Positions 28,251 through 38,455 are shown, numbered from the stretch's first letter. The stretch is 64,000 nucleotides of DNA from Ignavibacteriales bacterium (GCA_016707585.1 JADJHL010000012.1:124001-188000); one strand, 5' to 3'. Program-made: numbers and translations. Notes: generated by a model from the letters alone, not told the origin.

Positions 28251-29282
28251 ATGACTCAAAATCCAGTTTATAAAAAAATACTAATCATACTTTTTGCAAT
28301 TGTAATTTTACTATTAGTTGCTAACATCGTTGTTACAAAAATAAGTGACAAAGATGAACAGCCTAAAAATAGAGCATCATTATCGGGGATAGAGATTGAT
28401 GGCTTATTTCATACAGCACTTAAAAATTATGGTTTTGCTGATAGCTGGATTGTTAAGAAAAAATTAAAAAAAATATCAGGTGATTCTCTTTTTGCAACTT
28501 ATTCTGTTTCAGTACCTAAAGATGTGCCGATTCAGATGTTGATATTGGAAATGAAAAATTTATTTTGGGAGAACGATGTTACAATAGATGCAGAAGAAAC
28601 ATCAACAAATAAAATATCACTGCTAAAACTTGTATCCGGTAATAAATTAAAACTTGCTGCTGAATTTACTTACAATGAAGAGTTAAAAAGAGAATTTGGT
28701 GTTATTTCCTTTTTAGTTTCTGATTTGCCGTTTGATGACGAAGATGTGTTAATAGAATTATTTAAAACCCCAGAACTTTATTACGCCGTATTTATTCCCA
28801 GTGCTGAATCAAAAAAACAATTAAATGCTCTTACTAAATCTGAAAAAAGATATGCAGTATTGCTTAATGATGATATTACAGAATTAGATTACAAACTCTC
28901 TTCAAACTTTTCTGAAGATAGAATATTAAGATCACTTAAAGAAATTGTTACTGTATTTTATTCAGCAGCATTTTTTATAGTGGATGAAAAATCTGATTTA
29001 TATGAGTCTAAAAATTATGCATTTATACAAACGCAGTTAAACAAAAGAGGAATTGTGCTTGTCTCTACAAATAAATTTAGCACGTTAAATTCTAATTCTC
29101 TAAATGTTGATTCAAAGTTTCAAGATTTTATGCTAAGTGTAAATAAAACAGATGAGAAAATATTATTAGTTACTGCTGATGAGTATTTATCTATCGTAAA
29201 ACTTGTTCCGTCTTATAGAAAAATTGGGTATAAATTTATTTATCCTGGCGATATAATAATAAAAAGACAAGCACTAGAGTGA
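28251..29282 (+). CDS. Membrane-anchored protein, possible divergent polysaccharide deacetylase (YibQ-like)
   Basis: 343 residues from the ATG at 28251; the longer reading from 28113 overlaps the enoyl-CoA hydratase and has no family support. One N-terminal membrane segment (ILIILFAIVILLLVANIVV) anchors a periplasmic region. The C-terminal half follows the strand pattern of the divergent polysaccharide deacetylase family: a strand like VISFLVSDLPFDDEDV, then YYAVFIPSAESKKQLNALT and later AFIQTQLNKRGIVLVST. The metal ligands of active deacetylases are not clearly present, so the assignment is weak and enzymatic activity is doubtful. The 3' end overlaps the convergent M16 gene by 9 bases. Confidence 0.55.
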   Translation: MTQNPVYKKILIILFAIVILLLVANIVVTKISDKDEQPKNRASLSGIEIDGLFHTALKNYGFADSWIVKKKLKKISGDSLFATYSVSVPKDVPIQMLILEMKNLFWENDVTIDAEETSTNKISLLKLVSGNKLKLAAEFTYNEELKREFGVISFLVSDLPFDDEDVLIELFKTPELYYAVFIPSAESKKQLNALTKSEKRYAVLLNDDITELDYKLSSNFSEDRILRSLKEIVTVFYSAAFFIVDEKSDLYESKNYAFIQTQLNKRGIVLVSTNKFSTLNSNSLNVDSKFQDFMLSVNKTDEKILLVTADEYLSIVKLVPSYRKIGYKFIYPGDIIIKRQALE

Positions 29283-30635
29283 TTTGCCCTTTGTATCTAC
29301 TTCAACAACTTCAATATTAAAATTACTAATCTTATCTTTTAATAAATTTTTATCTCCGACAAGAACGATTGATAACGCATTATTATCAACAAACAATTTT
29401 GCGGCTTGTTCAACTTCAGATTTAGAAACAGAATTTACGTTTGCGATATATTCATCAAAATAATCTTCAGGAAGATTGTATAAAATTTTCCCGGTTATTC
29501 CTGATGCAATCTGTCTATAAGTTTCAAAGTTTAAAGGAAATTTTTTTGTTAATGATGATTTAGCAAATTCCAATTCTGAATCTGTAATCCCATTGTGAAT
29601 ATTTTCTAATTCAAACAAAATTTCTTTAAGTGCGTTACCAGTGTTTTCAATTCCTACTGAAGTTGAAACTTCAAAAAATGCGTTGTCTTTGTAATACTGA
29701 AAACGTGAAGTCGCCCCGTAAGTATATCCATTTCGTTCACGAAGATTTAAATTTATTCGGCTTGTAAACTGTCCTCCAAGAATCGTGTTCAACATCAATC
29801 TTTGGAAATAATCATCCTGGCTTCTTAATGGTGAATGATGTCCAACTCTAATTTCGGTTTGAACAGAATCTTCTTTGTGAAGCAAGTAGATTTTCTTTTG
29901 TTGTGTTGTTGATATATTCTTAAAAGAAAAATCATTTTTAGAATTAACCCAATTATTTAAGTGCTTAGTTAAAAGTCTAAAAAGTTCATCATTTTTAATG
30001 TTGCCAACTACTACAAGATTAGAATTTGAAGGAACAAAAAATTTGCGGTAATGATTTTTAATTTCTTCAAGTGTAATTGATGCAACTGTTTCTTCGTAAC
30101 CTGAAACAGGGTATGAATACGAGTTTTGATCCCCAAGAACAACATTATCAAAAACCAGATCAGCTAAATATTCTGGTTCATCTTTACTTTGCAAAATTCT
30201 GTTGATCAGCTTACTTTGTTCTCTTTCAAAATCAGCTTTATTAAACGATGGTTGTAATAAAACCTTACTAAAAAGTTCAAGTGATTTTTCAAATTTATCA
30301 GAAAGTGTTTGCAAACTTAAATTTGTTGAATCATTGTCAGTTGAAATTCCAAAATTTGTTCCCAGCATATCAAATTCATCACTAAGTTCAAGTGCGTCTA
30401 ATCCGCCGGCTCCTTCATCAAGTACAAGCGAAGTTAAATATGACAATCCATTTTTGTTTTTCGGATCAAACTTACTTCCGGCATTTATCATTAAGTTCAA
30501 ACGAATCATTGGTAGATTAGTTTTGTTGATAAAATAAACTTTTAATCCATTGCTTAAAGTAAAAGTTTCAGTTTTTGGAAGCGTAAAATTTAATTCAGCA
30601 ATATTAACCGGTTTTTGTGTGCGATCTAAAATCAT
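29274..30635 (-). CDS. M16-family peptidase subunit lacking the zinc motif
   Basis: 453 residues with the M16 fold (LSNGLKVYFINKTNLPMIRLNLMINAGSK split across ~25-55). The position normally occupied by HxxEH reads LTSLVLDEGAGG, so the zinc ligands are missing. The later motif RERNGYTYGATSRF, the R/Y pair used for substrate binding in the partner subunit, is present. Together with the gene upstream it forms the usual active/inactive heterodimer that degrades peptides. The start ATG at 30635 is 5 bases after the stop of the catalytic subunit gene. Confidence 0.9.
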   Translation of the reverse strand: MILDRTQKPVNIAELNFTLPKTETFTLSNGLKVYFINKTNLPMIRLNLMINAGSKFDPKNKNGLSYLTSLVLDEGAGGLDALELSDEFDMLGTNFGISTDNDSTNLSLQTLSDKFEKSLELFSKVLLQPSFNKADFEREQSKLINRILQSKDEPEYLADLVFDNVVLGDQNSYSYPVSGYEETVASITLEEIKNHYRKFFVPSNSNLVVVGNIKNDELFRLLTKHLNNWVNSKNDFSFKNISTTQQKKIYLLHKEDSVQTEIRVGHHSPLRSQDDYFQRLMLNTILGGQFTSRINLNLRERNGYTYGATSRFQYYKDNAFFEVSTSVGIENTGNALKEILFELENIHNGITDSELEFAKSSLTKKFPLNFETYRQIASGITGKILYNLPEDYFDEYIANVNSVSKSEVEQAAKLFVDNNALSIVLVGDKNLLKDKISNFNIEVVEVDTKGKSL

Positions 30636-30640
30636 AAAAA

Positions 30641-31903
30641 TTACCCTTTAGAAATTATTCTGAGTTCAACAAAAGGTTTGGTAAGATAATTATTAACCGC
30701 ACTTTTTATAGAAACTTTATCAACTGAATTATACCTGTTAAGATCAAACTCAAATGAATTTGGTTCGCCTAAATGAAATTTGTAATGATTAAGATAATCA
30801 GCAACTGTATCTATGTTTTGCATTGCGAAAACAAATTGTGACTTAATTCCATTTTTGGATTTTTCAAGTTCTTTGTCTGTTACGTCATTTATGCAAATCG
30901 TCTTTATTTCATCCAAAATTATTTTTTTTATTTGATCAAGATTAATTCCCGGTCGTGCAGTAGAAATAATCATAAACTGTCCTCCAAATTTACCTGAATA
31001 CTGAAATGCAGAAACGTCCTGTGCAATCTGTAAATCAAAAACTAACTTCTTATATAAACGAGAATTTTTTGAGCCAGATAAAATATCGGCAGCAACTTCT
31101 AAAGCTGCATCATCTTTACCAAAAATTAAATCTGAGTGCCAGGCAAGGTATAATCTATCTAACTGAACATTGTCTTTATGTTCAACTAAAATATTTTCAG
31201 CAAGTTTTGGATAAGTAATTTCAGGTTTATAATCAGCATCGAATGGTTCAATCAAACCAAAATATTTTTCTATTAGATTTGTTGCGTTATCATTTTCAAA
31301 ATCTCCGGCAACAACTAAACAAGCGTTATTTGGTGAGTAATATTTTTTAAAAAAGTTTTGAACATCATCAAATGTATAGTTCTCAATATCTTTTAAAAAC
31401 CCGATTGTTGACCAACTGTATGGATGACCTTCAGGATAAAGATTTGTATTGATAAGTTCCCACGCCAAACCATAAGGCTGATTATCGTATCGTTCCAATC
31501 GTTCATTCTTAACAACATCTTTTTGATTATCTAATTTTTCTTGTGTAAGTGCGGGAAGAAAATATCCCATTCTATCCGACTCAAGCCACAGTGCAAGTTC
31601 AAGAGAATTAGCTGGAAGTTTTTCAAAATAATTTGTCCTATCTGTTGATGTTGAGCCATTTAAAGTGCCACCGGCTTCTTGAACATATCTAAAGTGCATT
31701 TCTTTAGCAACATTTTCAGAACCCTGAAACATCATATGCTCAAACAAATGTGCTAAACCGGTTTTACCCTTTGTTTCATATGCTGAACCTACTTTGTACC
31801 AGATATTTACTGATACAAGTGGAATTGATTTATCTTGATATAGAATATATTCAAGTCCGTTTTTTAATTTGCCTTTTGTACAGTTAAGATTAAGATGATT
31901 CAA
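30641..31903 (-). CDS. M16-family zinc peptidase, catalytic subunit
   Basis: 420 residues. The inverted zinc motif HLFEH (H52, E55, H56) is intact in GLAHLFEHMMFQGSENV, with the downstream glutamate region NERLERYDNQPYG. The protein starts at a TTG (31903) with CAGGAAT upstream; no signal peptide is visible, so the pair may act in the cytoplasm or periplasm by an undetected route. It is 2 bases downstream of the phosphodiesterase gene and 5 bases upstream of the inactive partner, forming a three-gene operon. Confidence 0.92.
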   Translation of the reverse strand: MNHLNLNCTKGKLKNGLEYILYQDKSIPLVSVNIWYKVGSAYETKGKTGLAHLFEHMMFQGSENVAKEMHFRYVQEAGGTLNGSTSTDRTNYFEKLPANSLELALWLESDRMGYFLPALTQEKLDNQKDVVKNERLERYDNQPYGLAWELINTNLYPEGHPYSWSTIGFLKDIENYTFDDVQNFFKKYYSPNNACLVVAGDFENDNATNLIEKYFGLIEPFDADYKPEITYPKLAENILVEHKDNVQLDRLYLAWHSDLIFGKDDAALEVAADILSGSKNSRLYKKLVFDLQIAQDVSAFQYSGKFGGQFMIISTARPGINLDQIKKIILDEIKTICINDVTDKELEKSKNGIKSQFVFAMQNIDTVADYLNHYKFHLGEPNSFEFDLNRYNSVDKVSIKSAVNNYLTKPFVELRIISKG

Positions 31904-31905
31904 TT

Positions 31906-33141
31906 TTATTCCTGTTTATCTTTTAGAAGAAATTCAATTCGTTCAAGTTTTCCATCAATATTATTGTTCGGAAAGATACGAAGAATTTTTGCAAGCAGAG
32001 GATAAATATCTATGTTATCTATTGTTCCACAAGTGTAACCAGACTTGAAATCCGGACCAATTGCATAAAATATTCCGTGCATATCAAGATTGTAAGGATC
32101 GTATCCGTGATTGCCGAGTGGAAAATTTTTGGAGTATTTCTCAACATCTTTGCCATCAAAAATACTGTAACCTAAATCTGCGAGCACAACAATATCTGCA
32201 ACAAAATGATTACTCTTATAGTGAAGATGTTCCGGCAAATCTTTTTTACAGTAAACCTTATAATTTTTTTCTGATGCTTTAAGTTTGTTATAAACTTTTT
32301 CTTTTTGATTTTCATCCGGATAAATAAACATCATAGTTCCTTTATCCTGAGTATTAAAGTTAAATCCTTTTAATATTTCATTAATATTTATAACCCGATC
32401 AGGATTTAGTTCTGTCATTCCATGATCTGAAACAATAATTACGTTTGTGCTATCAAGCAAATTTAGTTTTTTTAATCCCGTAAAAATTTTTCCAATCAAA
32501 CTATCTTCTACCATAATTGATTGATTAACTTCTTCTGAATTTGGACCATAATCGTGTCCCGTTGCATCAGTCGAATCAAAGTAAACATTAATAAATTTTG
32601 GACGTTGATCATATGGAAGCTCCATCCATTTCAAAACATCAGAAATTCTTTGATCGTAAGGTCTTTTATGGACATACTTTTCAGAATAATCTGGTCTTCT
32701 GTAATCAAGCCAAACCTCGGCTCCCGGCCAAAAATAACTTGCAGTTATTACTCCTTGTTTTTTTGCTGTTTCCCAAATTGCTTCACCTTTATACCATTTA
32801 GGATCGTTACGTGGTATGGTATCATATAAAGTATATGTTTGGTTAGTTGCCGGATTTGTAAATCCGTTAGCAATTATTCCGTGATTTTCAGGATACATTC
32901 CAGTAATTATAGAATAATGATTTGGAAAAGTTTTTGAAGGAAAGCAAGGTTGTAAAGATATAGCGTGAACTCCATTTTGACTTATGTAATCCAGATTTGG
33001 AGTTATACCTCTGTTTGGATAATCCCAACGAAAAGCATCAAATGAAATAAGAATTGTATAATTCTGTGACTGAATAAGAGTATGCGGAGACAGAATTAAA
33101 AAAGTAATAACAATTGTTTTTAATAGGTAAAAATTTCTCAT
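31906..33141 (-). CDS. Secreted alkaline-phosphatase-superfamily nucleotide pyrophosphatase/phosphodiesterase
   Basis: 411 residues from the ATG at 33141, which directly precedes a signal peptide (MRNFYLLKTIVITFLILS); an upstream ATG at 33177 is less likely. Motifs of the NPP branch are visible: metal-binding Asp in ILISFDAFRWDY, nucleophile Thr in CFPSKTFPNHYSIITGMYPENHGI, DSTDATGHDYG, and VSDHGMTEL, with the late His in GNHGYD. It should hydrolyse phosphodiester or pyrophosphate bonds in nucleotides or lipids outside the cytoplasm. First gene of an operon with the two M16 subunits. Confidence 0.9.
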   Translation of the reverse strand: MRNFYLLKTIVITFLILSPHTLIQSQNYTILISFDAFRWDYPNRGITPNLDYISQNGVHAISLQPCFPSKTFPNHYSIITGMYPENHGIIANGFTNPATNQTYTLYDTIPRNDPKWYKGEAIWETAKKQGVITASYFWPGAEVWLDYRRPDYSEKYVHKRPYDQRISDVLKWMELPYDQRPKFINVYFDSTDATGHDYGPNSEEVNQSIMVEDSLIGKIFTGLKKLNLLDSTNVIIVSDHGMTELNPDRVININEILKGFNFNTQDKGTMMFIYPDENQKEKVYNKLKASEKNYKVYCKKDLPEHLHYKSNHFVADIVVLADLGYSIFDGKDVEKYSKNFPLGNHGYDPYNLDMHGIFYAIGPDFKSGYTCGTIDNIDIYPLLAKILRIFPNNNIDGKLERIEFLLKDKQE

Positions 33142-33411
33142 AAATGTCTCTAAATGCTTAATAAAAAAAAGATTCAAATCTATATAAAAAAACTACAATA
33201 CTCATCAAAAAGTAGAACAAATTTAAAAAGCAAGTTCTTAACCAAGATTATTTAAATATTAATTTTAAAATAATTTAATTCCTTGCTTGCATAAAAAACC
33301 TATTAACCTCATATTTCCTATACGTTTTAAACACACTTTGCTATGCAGAAAAATTATAATACTAAACTTATCTTAAATGCACTATCCCTAAACTATTTTC
33401 AAGGAGAAAAC

Positions 33412-36400
33412 ATGATTAATCGTTACTCGTTGCTGTCGGTTTTTCTGTTACTACTTGTATCCTTTACATTAATTAGTAATAATGTAAATGCACAGGTAGT
33501 TACAACCTCAAGTATGAACGGAACCGTTACAGATTCTAATGGCGATCCTTTACCAGGAGCCAATATTATTGCTGTACACCAATCTTCAGGAAGTCAATAT
33601 GGTACTTCTACTCGTCTTGATGGTAAATATAATATTAACGGTATGCGTGTCGGTGGACCTTATACTATTACCGTATCTTTTGTTGGTTATAACAACCAGG
33701 CAATTGAAGGTGTCTATCTTGAGTTAGGTCAGAACTTAAGATTAAACATAAGTTTAACAGAAGAAGCTGTTCAACTTGGTGATATTACTGTTGTTGCTGA
33801 ACGAAGTGGAATTATTAGTTCAGATAGAACAGGAACCTCAACTATGATTTCTGAACAAACAATTGAAACTTTACCTACTATTACAAGAAGAATGGAAGAT
33901 TTAACAAGATTAACTCCACAATTTGGTAGAAACTCTTCATTTGGTGGTATTGATAATAGATTAAACAACATTACAATTGATGGATCATATTTTAATAACT
34001 CTTTTGGACTTGCAGGATTACCTGGTGATAGAACCGGTGTTTCCCCAATATCATTAGATGCTATTGAACAGATTCAAGTAAATATTTCTCCATTCGATGT
34101 TCGTAATGGAAACTTTGTTGGTGCTGGTGTAAATACAGTTACTAAATCTGGAACTAATGATTATTCTGCTTCAGTCTATTATCAATTTAGAGATAATAGT
34201 ATGGTTGGTACAAAAGCTGGGGATAAAGAACTTACCTCTGGTACATTTAATTATAGTCAATTTGGTATGAGATTAGGAACGCCAATTGTACCTAACAAAT
34301 TATTTTTATTTGTTAGTTTTGAAGATGACAAACTTGTCCAACCAGGTACCACATTTTTAGCTAGAGTTGATACTTCTCAACATGAAGGCGGAAACATCAC
34401 CAGAGTATTAGCAAGTGATCTTGATAATTTAAGTAGTTTTTTAAGAAATAACTTTGGATATGAAACAGGACCTTATCAAGGGTATGATTTTCAAACTCCA
34501 TCAACAAGAATGCTTCTTAAATTAGATTATAATATTAACGATAAAAATAAAGTAAGCTTAAGATATACACACTTAGATTCTTTTACAGATGTTCTAACTT
34601 CAAATTCAAGTTCATTAGGATTTGGAAGCAGAAGATCATTGACAACTGCACTTAGTTTTGCAAATTCTAATTACAGAGTTCTTGAAAATATTCGTTCAAT
34701 CGTAGGTGAATGGAACTCAATAATAAGCAATACAGTTTCTAATAACCTTATACTTGGTTATACATATAATGATGAAAGCCGTGAATCAAAAGGATCATTC
34801 TTCCCATTCGTAGATATTCTTTCTGGTGGTTCAACTTATACATCATTTGGATTTGAACCATTTACACCAAATAATGAATTAAGATATAAGAGCATCCAGA
34901 TTCAAGATAACCTTAATTTCTATCTTGGAGATCATAGCTTAACTTTTGGTGTTAGCGCTGAACGTTACGAATCTGAAAATGTATTTTTCCCGGGCTCACA
35001 AAGCGTTTATGTTTATAATTCACTACAAGATTTTTATGATGATGCCAATGGTTATTTAGCAGATCCAAATCGAACTACCTCAACTGTAAATCTTAGAAGA
35101 TTTCAAGTTAGATGGTCAAATATTCCTGGATTAGAAAAACCAGTTCAACCATTAAAAGTATGGTACAATGGTGCATATGTTCAAGATCAATGGCAAATTA
35201 CAGATAACTTTAATGTTATTGGCGGTTTAAGACTTGATGTTCCTTTCTTCGAAAATACTGGATATCATAATCCAGAAGTTGATACAATGACCTTTAGAGA
35301 TGAAAACGGAGCAGCAGTTAAATATCAAACAGATAAAATGCCAGATGCAAATCTTTTACTTTCACCAAGAGTTGGATTTAACCTTGATGTATTTGGAAAT
35401 AAAACTACTCAATTAAGAGGAGGAACTGGTATATTCACTGGTAAACCTGCTTATGTATGGATTTCTAACCAAATCGGAAATAATGGTATTTTAACTGGTT
35501 TTCAAAGATTGGATGGAACTACCTCAAGCCCATTATATACTCGTGGTTTCAATCCAGATCCAGATGCATATAAACCAACTACAGTAACTGGTGCACCAGC
35601 AAGTAGCTATGAATTAGCATTAACTGATCCTAACTTTAAATTTCCACAAGTTTGGCGTTCAAACGTTGGTGTTGATCAAAAATTATTGTTTGGATTTGTT
35701 GGTTCTGCAGAATTTTTATATAGCAAGGATATCAATGGAATATATTATATAAATGCAAACCAGACCGCACCAAATAGCGCTTTTACTGGTCCAGATGCTA
35801 GACCAAGATGGACCTCTTCAAGTGCAAGAAAAATATATTCAAAAGTTGATAATGCTGTTGTAATGAAGAACCAGGATGTTGGTTATTATTATAGCATATC
35901 AGCATCATTGGAAAAACCATTTACAGATAACTGGTATTTTAAAGCTGGTTATAATTATGGAATAGCAAAAAATACAGTTGATGCTGGATCTATAGCTTTT
36001 GGATCCTGGAATAATAATCAACATTCTGGTAATCCAAATAATCCTGGTGTTGGCTTCTCATTTAATTCACCAGGTCATCGTGTATTTGGTGCATTATCTT
36101 ATAAATTAGAATACTTTGATTTCGGTTCTACAACTGTTTCCTTATTCATTGAAGGAATTACACAAGGAAATGCAAGTTATGTATTTTCAGGTGATATGAA
36201 TGGTGATGGCGGAACGAGTAATGATCTAATTTATATTCCTAAAGATCAATCTGAAATGAATTTTGAAGAATATACTGTTGGTACAACAACTTTTACAATT
36301 GATCAACAAAAAGCAGCCTGGGATGAATTTATTAACCAAGATGAATATTTAGCTGAAAACAGAGGTAAGTACGCTGAAAGAGGCGCAGTTTTTATGCCTA

Positions 36401-36705
36401 TGGTTTTCAGAGCTGATTTAAGTCTTATTCAAGAATTCTATACAAACTTTGTTGATAGAAAAAATTCTATTCAAGTTAGAGTTGATGTGCTAAACATTAC
36501 TAATCTATTAAGTAAGGACTTGGGTGTTGGTGATGTATTTACAACTACAACTCCATTAACATATAGAAGTGTTGATGCAGAAAACAAACCACTTTATAGA
36601 TTAACAAATGTTGGTGGAAAATTAATCACAAGTACATTTGCTCCTTCTGCAAATATTAATGATGTTTTTAGAATCCAATTAGGATTTAGATACAACTTTA
36701 ATTAA
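33412..36705 (+). CDS. Oar-type TonB-dependent receptor
   Basis: 1097 residues from the ATG at 33412, supported by AAGGAGAA at 33401-33408; an upstream ATG at 33343 gives an implausible N-terminus. Signal peptide ends near NVNAQ. A carboxypeptidase-regulatory-like beta domain (~30-115: MNGTVTDSNGDPLPGANI) precedes a plug domain (GGIDNRLNNITIDGSYF, VNISPFDVRNGNFVGAGVNT) and a long barrel that ends FRYNFN. This matches the Oar-like receptors common in Bacteroidota. Substrate is unknown. It is followed by a strong terminator. Confidence 0.92.
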   Translation: MINRYSLLSVFLLLLVSFTLISNNVNAQVVTTSSMNGTVTDSNGDPLPGANIIAVHQSSGSQYGTSTRLDGKYNINGMRVGGPYTITVSFVGYNNQAIEGVYLELGQNLRLNISLTEEAVQLGDITVVAERSGIISSDRTGTSTMISEQTIETLPTITRRMEDLTRLTPQFGRNSSFGGIDNRLNNITIDGSYFNNSFGLAGLPGDRTGVSPISLDAIEQIQVNISPFDVRNGNFVGAGVNTVTKSGTNDYSASVYYQFRDNSMVGTKAGDKELTSGTFNYSQFGMRLGTPIVPNKLFLFVSFEDDKLVQPGTTFLARVDTSQHEGGNITRVLASDLDNLSSFLRNNFGYETGPYQGYDFQTPSTRMLLKLDYNINDKNKVSLRYTHLDSFTDVLTSNSSSLGFGSRRSLTTALSFANSNYRVLENIRSIVGEWNSIISNTVSNNLILGYTYNDESRESKGSFFPFVDILSGGSTYTSFGFEPFTPNNELRYKSIQIQDNLNFYLGDHSLTFGVSAERYESENVFFPGSQSVYVYNSLQDFYDDANGYLADPNRTTSTVNLRRFQVRWSNIPGLEKPVQPLKVWYNGAYVQDQWQITDNFNVIGGLRLDVPFFENTGYHNPEVDTMTFRDENGAAVKYQTDKMPDANLLLSPRVGFNLDVFGNKTTQLRGGTGIFTGKPAYVWISNQIGNNGILTGFQRLDGTTSSPLYTRGFNPDPDAYKPTTVTGAPASSYELALTDPNFKFPQVWRSNVGVDQKLLFGFVGSAEFLYSKDINGIYYINANQTAPNSAFTGPDARPRWTSSSARKIYSKVDNAVVMKNQDVGYYYSISASLEKPFTDNWYFKAGYNYGIAKNTVDAGSIAFGSWNNNQHSGNPNNPGVGFSFNSPGHRVFGALSYKLEYFDFGSTTVSLFIEGITQGNASYVFSGDMNGDGGTSNDLIYIPKDQSEMNFEEYTVGTTTFTIDQQKAAWDEFINQDEYLAENRGKYAERGAVFMPMVFRADLSLIQEFYTNFVDRKNSIQVRVDVLNITNLLSKDLGVGDVFTTTTPLTYRSVDAENKPLYRLTNVGGKLITSTFAPSANINDVFRIQLGFRYNFN

Positions 36706-36727
36706 TGCTTATTTAGTATTGGAACAT

Positions 36728-36758
36728 AAAAGGCGATCTTCGGATCGCCTTTTTTTTG
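36728..36758 (+). terminator. Rho-independent terminator
   Basis: Perfect hairpin AGGCGATC-TTCG-GATCGCCT with a stable UUCG tetraloop and eight following T's, just after the Oar-type receptor gene. Confidence 0.95.
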
Positions 36759-36841
36759 TTTATAGCTTAACATAAATGATTTTATCTCGATAATACTAAT
36801 AGATAGTTTAATTGATTAGACAATTATTATTGGAGAATAAG

Positions 36842-37192
36842 ATGAAATCATTTGGGTCTGTAATTCATAAAGGTAAAAGGATTTGTGTTGTTGATATCTC
36901 AAACTCGCAACTATATGATGCAATTAAAGTTCTTCAAGATGGCCAGAATCAAATAAGTAAACTAACAGCTAAAAGTGCATTAATACTTTCTGATATTACA
37001 GATTCAACAAATAGTACTTCAGCTATTAAAGAATTCATCTCTCACAATACTCCTTATGTTAAAGCTTTTGCAGTTGTGGGTGCAAAAAGATTACGCGTAC
37101 TGTTTTTAAAAACTATTTCAGTTTTAATTGGAAGAGAAATAAAATCTTTCAAGAATAGAAATGAAGCATTGGATTGGTTAGCAACAAAGTAA
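36842..37192 (+). CDS. SpoIIAA-like (STAS-fold) protein
   Basis: 116 residues from the ATG at 36842, preceded by TGGAGAATAAG. The pattern KRICVVDISNSQ, SALILSDITDSTNS, YVKAFAVVGAKRLRVLFLKTI and a closing FKNRNEALDWLATK matches the SpoIIAA-like family, which has a STAS fold but is not a proven anti-anti-sigma factor. No obvious phosphorylatable Ser in the canonical DxS context is evident. Stand-alone gene; function unknown. Confidence 0.75.
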   Translation: MKSFGSVIHKGKRICVVDISNSQLYDAIKVLQDGQNQISKLTAKSALILSDITDSTNSTSAIKEFISHNTPYVKAFAVVGAKRLRVLFLKTISVLIGREIKSFKNRNEALDWLATK

Positions 37193-37210
37193 TCTTTTTA
37201 CCCTAGATCA

Positions 37211-37365
37211 GCATTTAATAGCCACGACTTTTAAGTCGTGGATTAAGAGTAACCAAAAATTCTTGGCTTTAGCCAAAATTAGTTTTTTATTTAGGCTCAA
37301 GCCAACCTGCCTGCGGTAGGCAGGTTTTATTTTTTATCCTCCACGACCTAAAGGTCGTGGCAATT
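37211..37365. repeat. Cluster of REP-like hairpins
   Basis: Two near-matching hairpins, CCACGACTT-TT-AAGTCGTGG (37222-37241) and CCACGACCT-AA-AGGTCGTGG (37341-37360), flank TTGGCTTTAGCCAA (37263-37276) and ACCTGCCTGCGGTAGGCAGG (37306-37325). The two outer hairpins are in opposite flanks (GCCACGAC ... GTCGTGGC), so the ~150-base block could form one cruciform. A related AACTTTTAAGTCGTGG remnant occurs near 58428. Confidence 0.7.
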
Positions 37366-37413
37366 CAATTAAAGAAACTGGGGTTGTTAATTGTTTAACA
37401 ATAAAAATAATTT

Positions 37414-38358
37414 TTAATGTAAAAGTTTTAAAACTCTATCCGGTCTTATTGAACCCAATAGTTTAAAAAGTTCTGAAAATGGAATTTCTCTATCCCACGA
37501 AAACAATGTTATAAATGCTTCACCAACTACTGCATCACGTGGTACCAAGCCCCAAAAACGACTATCCATACTATCATCTCTGTTATCGCCCATCATAAAG
37601 TAATAATCTTTTTTAAATGTATAAGATGAAACTGGTATACCATCTACAACTATAGCATTACCTTTTATTTCAACAACTCGCTTACCAAATTCTCTATCAA
37701 TTACAGTACGCCATTGTTCAACATTATAAATGTTAAGTGGAATTTTCATGCCTTTTTTAGGAATTACTAACGGACCATAATTGTCTTCATTCCAATCCAT
37801 ACCTTTGGGAAAAATCCTTGGCTCAGCTAATCCTTTTGGAACGGGACGCAAATAACTACCATACTGCCCTCGGTAATATTTTATAAATGTAGGTTTCCAA
37901 AATTCTTTTCCATTAACATAAACTACTTTATCAACGATTAGAACGGTATCGCCTGGTGTTCCAATACATCTTTTTACATAGTTAATATTTTTTTCTACCG
38001 GTTCAAGTAAATCACGATCACCAGGATATTCAAACACAACTATATCTTTTGGTTTTGGATCTTTAAATGCTGGTAATGTAAAGAAGGGAAGTGCGACTTC
38101 GGTAAATGGAATATACCTTGGGGAACTGGATCCATAAATAAATTTATTTACCAGTACAAAATCACCAACTAAAATTGTGTCTTCCATTGATCCGGTTGGG
38201 ATACGTGTATTTTGAATTATAAAGGTTATAATAAAAAGTGCAGCTATACCTGCAAATGCTAACTGCTTAAAAAATTCAGCAATCTTTCCAGCTATAGTTG
38301 TTGGTTTAGGTTTTTCTTTTTTCTTAAAAAAGTTTTTCAGTTTTTCCTGAAATGACAA
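37414..38358 (-). CDS. lepB: Signal peptidase I
   Basis: 314 residues from a TTG at 38358 with GGAGAAA upstream. It cleaves signal peptides of exported preproteins on the periplasmic face. One membrane segment (~32-48) precedes the catalytic Ser57 in RIPTGSMEDTI. The general-base Lys129 lies in NYVKRCIGTPGD, and box E is GDNRDDSMDSRFWGLVP. A large insertion (~145-225) between the Lys box and box E enlarges the catalytic domain, as in other Bacteroidota LepB. The many signal peptides in this window are its likely substrates. Confidence 0.95.
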   Translation of the reverse strand: MSFQEKLKNFFKKKEKPKPTTIAGKIAEFFKQLAFAGIAALFIITFIIQNTRIPTGSMEDTILVGDFVLVNKFIYGSSSPRYIPFTEVALPFFTLPAFKDPKPKDIVVFEYPGDRDLLEPVEKNINYVKRCIGTPGDTVLIVDKVVYVNGKEFWKPTFIKYYRGQYGSYLRPVPKGLAEPRIFPKGMDWNEDNYGPLVIPKKGMKIPLNIYNVEQWRTVIDREFGKRVVEIKGNAIVVDGIPVSSYTFKKDYYFMMGDNRDDSMDSRFWGLVPRDAVVGEAFITLFSWDREIPFSELFKLLGSIRPDRVLKLLH

Positions 38359-38389
38359 TTTGTTTTCTCCATTATATATGATTGAACTA

Positions 38390-38420
38390 TTGTAACACAG
38401 ACTTCAGTCTGTGATTTCTT
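38390..38420. repeat. Short hairpin repeat
   Basis: CACAGACTTCAGTCTGTG (38397-38414), a perfect short palindrome between gatB and lepB, similar in style to the other REP-like hairpins in the window. Confidence 0.5.
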
Positions 38421-38455
38421 TACACTTATTTATTATTCGCAAAATATATTCTACG

